A stretch of DNA of 48,532 nucleotides. Origin: Candidatus Zixiibacteriota bacterium. Its GTDB lineage: Bacteria; Zixibacteria; MSB-5A5; GN15; JACZUZ01. Location of the stretch: the NCBI GenBank assembly GCA_024280775.1, contig JAJRPM010000017.1, forward strand, positions 1 to 48,532, given 5' to 3'. Made by a program: the position numbers and the translations under genes. The notes under the pieces were generated by a model that was given only the letters and a program-made list of their open reading frames with translations, was not told where the DNA came from and did not search any database. Positions 33,597-41,231 of this stretch are shown piece after piece; the first letter of the stretch is position 1; every line of letters begins with the position of its first letter.

Positions 33597-34265
33597 ATGG
33601 CGCCCCAGGAAGAAAAAGACCCCATAAAAGCCCTTGAAGAGCAGTTAAGCGCCCATGATTTGGCCTCAACTGCCAGCGGTTCAGGTTCATCGGTCAGGCT
33701 GGTAGATTCATTTCGCAAAATGAGCAAAACCGAACGTCGCTATCAATTGCGTAGATTGGCCGTGATTCTGGTAGGATTTGGTATACCCCTGGCCTTGACC
33801 GCCGGAGCCTATTGGCTAAAGAGCGCTTTCGATATCCAGAAAGTCGAGGCAGAAAAGGAATTCGTCGGTGATTTCCCTATCAGGGCCGCCATTAGCTCGA
33901 AGTTCAATACTCTACCCGGCGGACCACCACGTCTGCGAGTTACCGCCCAACCGACGCAAACCGACAGCCTGATTACAGTCTTCGAAGTAACCGCGCTTAC
34001 AGCCGAAAAGCTAGACGAAGTCTATGCCGAATTCGTAACCTCACAAGTGGCCTTTGCATTGTTCGACACACTCTACGCCATCACCACCAACGGTGGACAC
34101 AGTTGGGGAGTTGTCACAGTTAGTGACACCTCGGGCGCCACATTGGTCATCGACGGTGTAATTCTGGATGAAAAAGGAAACGGCTTCCTATTCCCATTGG
34201 GAATAAAAAGCCTTGATTCCTGCTGGACCACTGAAGACTTCGGCTACACCTGGAATGCGCCCTAG
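33597..34265 (+). CDS. Single-pass membrane protein of unknown function
   Basis: This protein of 222 residues starts at ATG 33597, which has AGGAAA 4 bases upstream; the frame can be read back to 33447 but the extension has no signal. Residues 1-50 are cytoplasmic and polar. RRLAVILVGFGIPLALTAGAY (52-72) is the only membrane segment, and the C-terminal 150 residues would be periplasmic. The outer part is beta-rich (PPRLRVTAQPTQTDSLITVFEVTAL, split here as 100-125) and ends in strands containing NGGHSWGVVTV and CWTTEDFGYTWNAP, which recall Asp-box-like turns. I do not recognise a family. The stop is 23 bp from the convergent LVIVD gene. Confidence 0.7.
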   Translation: MAPQEEKDPIKALEEQLSAHDLASTASGSGSSVRLVDSFRKMSKTERRYQLRRLAVILVGFGIPLALTAGAYWLKSAFDIQKVEAEKEFVGDFPIRAAISSKFNTLPGGPPRLRVTAQPTQTDSLITVFEVTALTAEKLDEVYAEFVTSQVAFALFDTLYAITTNGGHSWGVVTVSDTSGATLVIDGVILDEKGNGFLFPLGIKSLDSCWTTEDFGYTWNAP

Positions 34266-34288
34266 CAGGCGCTTCTCATCTCCTCGAC

Positions 34289-36313
34289 TTACTGTCCTGT
34301 TGTTCCACAAACCGGCGCCGGGCCACCAGCGAAGATTCTCTCAATACCGTAAGTAACATCAGCAATATTGAAAGCGTTGTCTCCATTAGCGTCGGCTTCG
34401 TCCTGACAGACAGGAGCCACACCGCCAGCGAAAATCCTGGCGATACCAAATGTCACATCAGCAATGTTGAATGCGCCATCATGGTCAGCGTCACCGGCTA
34501 CAACACAACAAGTGCAAGGATTAGGCTCGAGAGGACACTCATCACAAGCATCAGGGACACCATCGTTGTCTGCGTCGGCAGTGTCATTTCCACCCGGGCA
34601 AACATCACAAACATCTCCCACACCATCTCCATCTGCATCCTCTTGCCCCGGGTTTGCAACGCTTGGGCAATTGTCCACATCACCACAAATACCATCGCCA
34701 TCGATGTCATTCAGCGCATCATTAGGACAACTATCACAAGCATCACCAATACCGTCATTATCAGAGTCAGCTTGAGTGGCGTTATTGACTGTTGGGCAAT
34801 TATCCACATCGGCGCAAACTAAGTCGCCGTCAAAATCATTATTCGGATCATTGGGACAGAAATCACATACATCTCCCTCGCCGTCACCATCACTGTCGAG
34901 CTGATTAGTATTTGGAGTAAATACGCAGTTATCTACGTCGTCACACACATCATCGTTGTCAGTGTCATTACCTGCGGCGGCAGGACATGCGTCACAAGCA
35001 TCACCGACTCCGTCGCCATCTGTGTCAAGTTGATCCGGGTTCGGTGTGTTGATGCAATTATCACAAAAATCACGAACTCCATCGCTGTCAGAATCAGGAA
35101 TGGCTATACTAGGATCTTCTCGAACCTTCAAGACGAACAACTTCCCATTGTCATTGGATGCAAAAATCGTACTATCATTCGTAAAGGGAAATGTCCCCCA
35201 GCATCCGGCAAATCCCGAACCGTCACCTGAAGGCCAGGTGTCAAACTGCGCAACTTCCTCCGGACATTCCGGCCGTGTAATATCGAGAACATACACACCG
35301 GATTGGTAGTGAGAAACGTAGACGAAATTACCTTTCACATGAACATTGTGCGCTAGTTGCGAGGAACCAAGAAATTCGCCTATAAGCTTCACATCATTGA
35401 AGTCTTGAATATCCCAAACTTTAACCGTATGCCCAATAGTCTCCTCGGTGGTAACTGCATACTTGCCGTCTTCAGTCGGCCAAATATTATGAGCATAACC
35501 CTGATTGAAAATAAACCAGCGCGCTAATAGTTGCGGGTTGGCTTTGACCGTCATATCCCATATCGAATAAGAATTATTAGAGCCGTCCGCAACATATACA
35601 GTATCATTATTGGCGTAAATATCATGAATAGAATTACCAACATTGCTGAACTTTGTCACATAAACAGGATTCTCACGGTTTGAAATATCGTGCACATAAA
35701 TGTTACTATTTGCCGATGCCGTTCCTTCTAAATAGATAAAGTTCTTCAACGAATCAATCGAGAGATTATGCGAGGACATCCCACCGGTGTTATTGACCGG
35801 AAACGAACCCACAAAATGAACGCTATCCGGCAGAAAACTCAAATCCATCACCAGCAATCCATTCCCGCATTCAGAAACCGAATAGCAATAGTTGTCGACC
35901 GTCGCCATATCCTGCCAAATACACGCCGTACCAACACGCGGCACCGTATCGGCGATTGTAAGTGTAGTGGTATTGATAAAAACCAAGCCATCTCGGATTC
36001 CCATAATGGCATATTGGTCGCCACCGGGGGCCTGCCATCCCCAACAATCAGTTCCATCGTTCGTGCCGAAGGTAAAGGTGGCCACACTATCGAGATTAAA
36101 CCGTCCTGGGGGCTGAGCCTGCAAGGAAGCAGAATTTTCAGTGTATTGGCTCCGAATAAGAGCGCGATACTCGGGAGTATCCTGATAGGTAATAGGTTTT
36201 GCCAAAATACTCGTAGCCGAATAGAGCATAGCCACTGCGGCAAATAAGGTTCCCAGCGTTATGTAGCGAAGTTGATTGCCAGTCTGGAAAGAAGCGCTAG
36301 AGGTAGTTTTCAT
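34289..36313 (-). CDS. LVIVD (choice-of-anchor B) exported protein with TSP3 repeats and dockerin-like end
   Basis: This protein of 674 residues has a signal peptide near residues 15-38. Residues about 70-390 are an LVIVD-type propeller (DGLVFINTTTL, GLLVMDLSFLPD, SIHDIYANNDTVYVADG, AHNVHVKGNFVYVSHYQSGVYVLD), resembling choice-of-anchor B proteins. Residues about 405-600 are thrombospondin type 3 repeats (DSDSDGVRDFCDNCINTP and relatives) that bind calcium. The last 70 residues hold two dockerin-like F-hands (GAFNIADVTFGIARIFAGG, then NAFNIADVTYGIERIF), ending PVCGTTGQ. It is probably a surface protein with a calcium-dependent stalk and docking tail. The start has no clear ribosome site. Dyads lie in its leader. 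Confidence 0.88.
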   Translation of the reverse strand: MKTTSSASFQTGNQLRYITLGTLFAAVAMLYSATSILAKPITYQDTPEYRALIRSQYTENSASLQAQPPGRFNLDSVATFTFGTNDGTDCWGWQAPGGDQYAIMGIRDGLVFINTTTLTIADTVPRVGTACIWQDMATVDNYCYSVSECGNGLLVMDLSFLPDSVHFVGSFPVNNTGGMSSHNLSIDSLKNFIYLEGTASANSNIYVHDISNRENPVYVTKFSNVGNSIHDIYANNDTVYVADGSNNSYSIWDMTVKANPQLLARWFIFNQGYAHNIWPTEDGKYAVTTEETIGHTVKVWDIQDFNDVKLIGEFLGSSQLAHNVHVKGNFVYVSHYQSGVYVLDITRPECPEEVAQFDTWPSGDGSGFAGCWGTFPFTNDSTIFASNDNGKLFVLKVREDPSIAIPDSDSDGVRDFCDNCINTPNPDQLDTDGDGVGDACDACPAAAGNDTDNDDVCDDVDNCVFTPNTNQLDSDGDGEGDVCDFCPNDPNNDFDGDLVCADVDNCPTVNNATQADSDNDGIGDACDSCPNDALNDIDGDGICGDVDNCPSVANPGQEDADGDGVGDVCDVCPGGNDTADADNDGVPDACDECPLEPNPCTCCVVAGDADHDGAFNIADVTFGIARIFAGGVAPVCQDEADANGDNAFNIADVTYGIERIFAGGPAPVCGTTGQ

Positions 36314-36718
36314 TGGAAAAAAGCTTTCATCGGTTATTCTAGAAGTTGTTGTTCTAGAGGTTCTACGAGTCGTTGACGATACCGCCTCTTAGCTTCGCGT
36401 TGCAATGGATGCTATGACTATTACAGCGCAACGCGATACAAGCTTGACAGTACATTTTTGCGGAAAATGCGAAGCCAAATAACGTCTCGGCTTCAACGTG
36501 AGGTCAGTAATAAGATAAGCAAAACTCCCCATTTGGCAAGCAAAAACCATTTATGTGCCAGTTTCCGGTACTTCACTGCAACAGTCTCTATTATCGGCCA
36601 TCCCGCTCCCTTGCCAAGCCGCGAAATCGCGAGTATAATTGTCAGGTAAGATGCCCTGTGGGTGGGTTTTGAAATTGAAATCAGAGTGTTACGGATTTCC
36701 CTGTTACAAAGGAGCCCC
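36314..36718. other. Divergent intergenic region with two dyads
   Basis: TCTAGAA (36338-36344) pairs with TTCTAGA (36352-36358) across 7 bases, 25-45 bp before the LVIVD gene start. A longer 9-bp dyad, TCGCGTTGC (36395-36403) with GCAACGCGA (36428-36436), lies behind it with a 24-base gap. No gene is seen. AAAGGAG before 36719 is the ribosome site of the next gene. Confidence 0.45.
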
Positions 36719-37732
36719 ATGAATATTCTCGTCCTCGGCGGAACAAAATTTGTAGGCCGCGCGCTAGTTGACGCCGCTCTCGCCGCCAATCATCAAATTA
36801 CCATCTTCAATCGCGGTAAATCGAATCCGAATATTTTCAAAGATATCGAAACGCTAACTGGCGACCGGGACGGAGGACTTTCAGCTCTGAAAGGACAAAA
36901 ATGGGACATCGTCATCGATACTTGCGGTTATGTGCCCCGAATCGTCAGACAATCAGTTGAGCTGTTACAGGACTCAGCAGAGCGCTACCTCTTCATTTCA
37001 ACTCTCTCAGTCTACGACTCTCACCTCAGTAGCGCCGGAAAAATCTCCGAAAGTCACCCTCTCAAAATCATGGAGGATGAAAGCACAGAAGAAGTAAACG
37101 CCCAAACCTACGGCGCCCTGAAAGTCCTGTGCGAAAAAGAAATAGAAAAGTGTTTCTCCGGACGCTCTCTGCAAATACGACCCGGATACATAGTCGGCCC
37201 GCATGATCCAACTGACCGTTTCAGCTATTGGGCGCTAAGAGCAACCCAAGGAGGAAATGCGCTGGCCCCAAACCCTCCCGGTAGAAAAATGCAAATCGTA
37301 GATGCGCGAGATTTGGCGGCATGGACCATCCAATGTTGCGAAAATGACCGCAAGGGATTCTACAATGCGGTAGGCCCCGAAAAAGACTTGAGCATGAAAG
37401 AACTATTAGATTCCTGCGTCCAGGTCGCCGCCGAGAAAAATCTACCAGCAGCCAATTTCGTTTGGCTCGCAGAGAAATTCCTGATAGAACACGAAGTAGG
37501 CTACAGCTCAGAATTACCGCTCTGTTTACCTCCGGTAAATGGTCATTCAACTGACAGAGTTTTTGATAACTCTAAGGCGATTTCCAATGGTCTGAAGTTC
37601 CGTCCGCTTTCAGAAACAATCTCCGATACTATTTCCTGGGTTAAGTCACAAGAACCAAAAAGTAAACTGAGTGCGGGGCTCTCACCAGAAAAAGAAAGCC
37701 GGCTCCTAAGGGCTTGGTCAGAAACTGCATAG
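36719..37732 (+). CDS. NAD-dependent epimerase/dehydratase (extended SDR)
   Basis: This protein of 337 residues starts at ATG 36719, with AAAGGAG 5 bases upstream; a GTG at 36662 is in frame but has no signal. The Rossmann motif is MNILVLGGTKFVGRALV, and DIVIDTCGYVPR and LFISTLSVYD (the catalytic Ser/Tyr region) fit the extended short-chain dehydrogenase class; the TYGALKVLCEKE region holds the Tyr and Lys. RPGYIVGPHDPTDRF and VDARDLAAW are typical of nucleoside-sugar epimerase relatives. The substrate cannot be read, and the C-terminal part is more divergent than in well-known epimerases. Confidence 0.82.
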   Translation: MNILVLGGTKFVGRALVDAALAANHQITIFNRGKSNPNIFKDIETLTGDRDGGLSALKGQKWDIVIDTCGYVPRIVRQSVELLQDSAERYLFISTLSVYDSHLSSAGKISESHPLKIMEDESTEEVNAQTYGALKVLCEKEIEKCFSGRSLQIRPGYIVGPHDPTDRFSYWALRATQGGNALAPNPPGRKMQIVDARDLAAWTIQCCENDRKGFYNAVGPEKDLSMKELLDSCVQVAAEKNLPAANFVWLAEKFLIEHEVGYSSELPLCLPPVNGHSTDRVFDNSKAISNGLKFRPLSETISDTISWVKSQEPKSKLSAGLSPEKESRLLRAWSETA

Positions 37733-37767
37733 TAATAATCGGGTCGAAATAGAAGAAAGCATTGAAA

Positions 37768-37851
37768 ATGGCAATACTTGCAATCATAACCAACGCCGCC
37801 AAATATACACTGTGACTGTCAATAACAATCCTAGCTCTTACTTCAGCTATA
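37768..37851 (+). other. Signal-peptide-like leader split from the M1 peptidase by an in-frame TGA
   Basis: ATG 37768 opens the reading frame of the M1 peptidase, but a TGA at 37813-37815 ends it after 15 codons. The codons after it (37816-37851, in the peptidase frame) encode LSITILALTSAI, followed by LA-QDRGF, a good hydrophobic core and cleavage site. AAGAAAG lies before the ATG. Either the export signal is broken by a nonsense change or base error, or translation starts at a rare codon after it. Confidence 0.6.
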
Positions 37852-40386
37852 TTGGCACAGGATAGAGGGTTCTCAAACGACAACTCCCAATCCTTCTTCA
37901 CCCCCGAACGCACTTTCGATGTGTTACACCTAAAACTCGAGCCGTCAATTGACATTCTCGATGGACGAATTGACGCAATCGCCACCACTACCCTCACCCC
38001 AATCAATGACGGACTCACTGCAATAACTCTTGATGCAGTAAACTTAGAAGTAAGTGATGTCACTAACGGCTCAGGACTAGCGCTAGATTACCGAACCTTC
38101 GGCGATAAGTTAGAAATAACTCTGGAAAGAGCATACTCAAGCGCCGAAACTCTAAGCGTCGTAATTACCTATTCAGCGCATCCCCATGAAAAGGGATTGT
38201 ACTTCGTGCGCCCCGATGAAGGCTACCCCGACAAAGGCCTGCAAGTATGGTCGCAGGGTGAAATGGAAGAAAGCCGCTACTGGTTCCCCTGCTGGGATTT
38301 CCCCAATGACCGTCTCACAACCGAGATGATAGTAACAGTCGATGAAGGTTTCAAAGCCATCTCCAACGGAGCCTTAATAAGTTCGACTAAGAATCAGGAC
38401 GGCACAACAACATTCCACTGGCGCGAAAATATTCCACATGTCTACTACCTTGTGTCACTAGTGATAGGTGAATTCGCGGTCATCCATGATTCCTGGAATA
38501 ACATTCCGGTAAACTACTATGTGCCGCACGAAGACTCCGCTTTAGCTGAGCGCTCTTTTTCCAAAACTCCCGATATGATGCAGTTTTTCTCAGAAAAAAT
38601 AGGTGTGCCATATCCCTATGAAAAATACGCACAAGTAGCGGTACAGGATTTCATCTGGGGCGGCATGGAGAACATCAGCGCCACCACCATGACCCGACGC
38701 ATGCTACATGACAAACGCGCGCATCAGGATTACACCAGCCACGGACTGGTAGCGCATGAACTAGCGCATCAATGGTGGGGCGACTTAATAACCACCAAAA
38801 ACTGGAGCAACACCTGGCTAAACGAAGGCTTCACTACCTATTTTGACTTATTGTACACCGAACATGATCTCGGAGTAGACGAATTCAGTATGCGCCTGCG
38901 AGAAACACGCGCCTCATATTTCGGAGAAGACCGTAGCCGTTATCGCCGTAATGTAGTCACTAATCTCTTTGAAGACCCGGAACAAATGTTCGATAGTCAC
39001 ACCTATCGCAAAGGAGCGCTTGTGATGCACATGATTCGCTCCAAGCTCGGCGATAAACTGTTTTGGAAAGCCATCAATCACTACGCCATAACTAATCGAG
39101 AAAAATCAGTTGAAACCGGTGACTTCCGCAAAGCGATAGAAGAGTCCACCGGCAAACCCCTGGAAAAATTCTTCAAGCAATGGATTTATTCAGCCGGCTA
39201 CCCGGAGTTGAAAGTCTCTTGGAAATGGAATGCCAGTAGAAAAACTGTCAGCTTAGACGTCGCACAAACTCAAAAGGTAGATTCCCTGACACCCCTATTT
39301 GATCTTGATGTCAATCTTGTAATCTATGGTGACTTCGTCGCACGTTCATTTGATATCCGAGTCTCAAAAGAAAACCAAACATTCGTTTTCGCAACCCCGT
39401 CACGTCCGTCTCGAATAGAGTTTGACCCGTCAGGTAACATCCTGATGAAGCTGAAATTCGAAAAGACCAAAGAAGAATGGCTTGAACAACTGGCAAAATC
39501 CAAAACCGTAACCAGTCGCATGCGAGCGGCAATTGGACTCAAGAAAAACACCCACAATTCCAAAGTAACGTCAGCCTTAGTGAGAGCGCTAAAAGAAGAT
39601 AAGTTCTGGGGAGTGCGAGCGGAAGCGGCTAGGTCACTTGGGATAATCCGCGGCAAACAAGCTCGTGATGGCTTAATTGGGGCGCTAAACGAACTCGACT
39701 CAAGAGCTAGAGTCGCCACTGTTGTCGCGCTGGGGGAATTCGATGATGACGGCGCTGTTGCCAGCGCATTACGCAGAGTCTTCGGCTCTGACGACAGCTA
39801 CAAAGTCCGAGCTGAAGCGCTAAAATCATTGGCAAAAACCGGAGCCAGCAAAACCTTTAGAGACTGCAAGACTGCCTTGAAACAGGATTCATATCGACAA
39901 TGGATTCGCTCGGCGGCTTTCATAGCCCTAGTGGAGCTAAAGGACAAACGTGGAATCGACCTGGCGCTAAAATGGTCTGAGTATGGGCGCCCAGAGGATG
40001 TTCGCACCTCGGCGATAGCCGCGTTACCCAAATTGGCCGAAACAGACGACAAACGTCAGGATGAAATCCGCGAACTCCTGATTTCGTTTCTTGATGACAG
40101 AAGCTATCGCGCGCGTGGCTCGGCAATAAACGCTCTAGGGGCGCTCGGCGACCCCAAAGCCATCTCTGCGCTACAAAGAAGCGCAGAAACCGAAGCGCAC
40201 TTCGGCAGACGAAAACAAGCGCAAGCAGCCATTGGCAGGATTCACAGCAAAACCTCAAAAGAGACCCAAATAGCCGACCTCAAAAAAGACATAGACAAAG
40301 TCAAAAAGAAAAACCTGGAATTGCAGCGGCAGATTGAAGCGCTTTCAAGTCAACTAAACCCCGATAGCGGCGCAGAAAAGAAATAA
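37852..40386 (+). CDS. M1-family metallopeptidase with C-terminal HEAT repeats
   Basis: This protein is 844 residues from TTG 37852, which gives no signal peptide; see the split leader just upstream. The M1 core is complete: the exopeptidase motif GGMEN (269-273), and the zinc site HELAHQWWGDLITTKNWSNT followed by WLNEGFTTYF, giving HEXXH-x18-E (from 302). The N-terminal sandwich (37-200) and a catalytic domain to about 450 are followed by a sandwich domain, then HEAT-like helical repeats (about 550-790; RAEAARSLGII, RVATVVALGEF, RTSAIAALPKLA) and a C-terminal coiled coil. It trims N-terminal residues from peptides. The HEAT block is a peptide- or partner-binding addition. Confidence 0.9.
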   Translation: MAQDRGFSNDNSQSFFTPERTFDVLHLKLEPSIDILDGRIDAIATTTLTPINDGLTAITLDAVNLEVSDVTNGSGLALDYRTFGDKLEITLERAYSSAETLSVVITYSAHPHEKGLYFVRPDEGYPDKGLQVWSQGEMEESRYWFPCWDFPNDRLTTEMIVTVDEGFKAISNGALISSTKNQDGTTTFHWRENIPHVYYLVSLVIGEFAVIHDSWNNIPVNYYVPHEDSALAERSFSKTPDMMQFFSEKIGVPYPYEKYAQVAVQDFIWGGMENISATTMTRRMLHDKRAHQDYTSHGLVAHELAHQWWGDLITTKNWSNTWLNEGFTTYFDLLYTEHDLGVDEFSMRLRETRASYFGEDRSRYRRNVVTNLFEDPEQMFDSHTYRKGALVMHMIRSKLGDKLFWKAINHYAITNREKSVETGDFRKAIEESTGKPLEKFFKQWIYSAGYPELKVSWKWNASRKTVSLDVAQTQKVDSLTPLFDLDVNLVIYGDFVARSFDIRVSKENQTFVFATPSRPSRIEFDPSGNILMKLKFEKTKEEWLEQLAKSKTVTSRMRAAIGLKKNTHNSKVTSALVRALKEDKFWGVRAEAARSLGIIRGKQARDGLIGALNELDSRARVATVVALGEFDDDGAVASALRRVFGSDDSYKVRAEALKSLAKTGASKTFRDCKTALKQDSYRQWIRSAAFIALVELKDKRGIDLALKWSEYGRPEDVRTSAIAALPKLAETDDKRQDEIRELLISFLDDRSYRARGSAINALGALGDPKAISALQRSAETEAHFGRRKQAQAAIGRIHSKTSKETQIADLKKDIDKVKKKNLELQRQIEALSSQLNPDSGAEKK

Positions 40387-40488
40387 CCTACAGATACATC
40401 CCACCTGTCGTATCTCTTACTTTCTTTGGTCAAGAAAGACACTCTAAAGCCTTATCAGCCACGGTTTCAGTAATTTTACAAATCCAAA

Positions 40489-40518
40489 GGCAACCTTTCT
40501 AGAAAATCCAGTGTCTAA
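40489..40518 (+). promoter_or_regulatory. Candidate ECF-type promoter of the sigma gene (autoregulation)
   Basis: GGCAACC at 40489-40495 and GTCTAA at 40513-40518, with 17 bp between, match the general ECF promoter form (AAC core at -35, GTCTA at -10). Transcription would begin about 7 bases after GTCTAA, at or next to ATG 40526, so the message could be almost leaderless. Confidence 0.5.
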
Positions 40519-40525
40519 GTAGAGG

Positions 40526-41218
40526 ATGGAACGTAATAGGAACCTATTCTGGAAGCTTCTGGAACCGGATCATCCGAAGGCTGAAGCATTTAGCCGAAAA
40601 CTGATGGGGAATAGGGAGGATGGCGACGACCTCTATCAGGACGCGTTGGTCTTAGCGCTAACCAAGTTCTCGAGCTTGAAAGAGACCGCCGCTTTCCGAC
40701 CCTGGCTCTATCGGATTATAGTTAATTGCTTCAATAATCGCTTTCGGACACCTTGGTATCGAAAAGTTATTCCAATAACCGAAGAAATCAGCGCCTCGCT
40801 GAAGACCGTAGACCCAACTAACGGCTATACGGTTAGCAGACTCTTGCAAAAGGCGTACGCTGGTATTACAGTCGAAGAACGCGCTCTAGTTACGCTCTTC
40901 GAGATTGAAGGCTGGACTGTGGCCGATTTAGGCGCTGTGTATCAATGCCCTTCAGGAACAATCAAAGCCAGACTCTCAAGAGCTCGCAAGAAAATGAAAA
41001 AAACACTCTTGAAGGATTTGCAGGAAACAAAACTTAAGAATGACGCCAACAATACGGACAGAGCGGACGTAGCAAACAATGTGGTTTCAAAAAATGTAGC
41101 TTCAAACAATTCAAACAAAGTGATATTGAAATCCGTTTCGCACTCCCCATCAAGAGTAACTTCCGCGAGAGTGATTTCATCAGTAACTTCAATAGTGTCA
41201 AGAATGTATCACGAGTAA
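40526..41218 (+). CDS. ECF-family sigma factor
   Basis: This protein of 230 residues carries sigma region 2 (about 15-75; DGDDLYQDALVLALTKF, FRPWLYRIIVNCFNNRFR) and sigma region 4 (about 105-160; ALVTLFEIEGWTVADLGAVY, PSGTIKARLSRARKKMKK). The C-terminal 60 residues are Asn/Ser/Val/Lys-rich and carry no domain I know. The ATG at 40526 is directly preceded by AGAGG, so the ribosome site is unusually close. A coupled anti-sigma gene follows after 13 bp, and an ECF-like promoter precedes it. It likely switches on genes for the envelope or for surface export. Confidence 0.9.
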   Translation: MERNRNLFWKLLEPDHPKAEAFSRKLMGNREDGDDLYQDALVLALTKFSSLKETAAFRPWLYRIIVNCFNNRFRTPWYRKVIPITEEISASLKTVDPTNGYTVSRLLQKAYAGITVEERALVTLFEIEGWTVADLGAVYQCPSGTIKARLSRARKKMKKTLLKDLQETKLKNDANNTDRADVANNVVSKNVASNNSNKVILKSVSHSPSRVTSARVISSVTSIVSRMYHE

Positions 41219-41231
41219 GGGAGGCCGGCTC

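Noticed and set aside
33260-33727. 155-codon minus-strand open frame
   Set aside because: It covers the CCGG dyads and the start of the plus-strand membrane protein, and has no signal, domain or ribosome site.
34464-34822. Coding frames on the plus strand opposite TSP3 repeats
   Set aside because: The repeats on the minus strand give periodic open frames in the complement. There is no ribosome site or domain.
37813-37815. TGA recoding (UGA read as an amino acid)
   Set aside because: Other genes in the window, such as nagZ and the first dockerin gene, end in TGA, and no other gene has an in-frame TGA. A nonsense change or base error is simpler.
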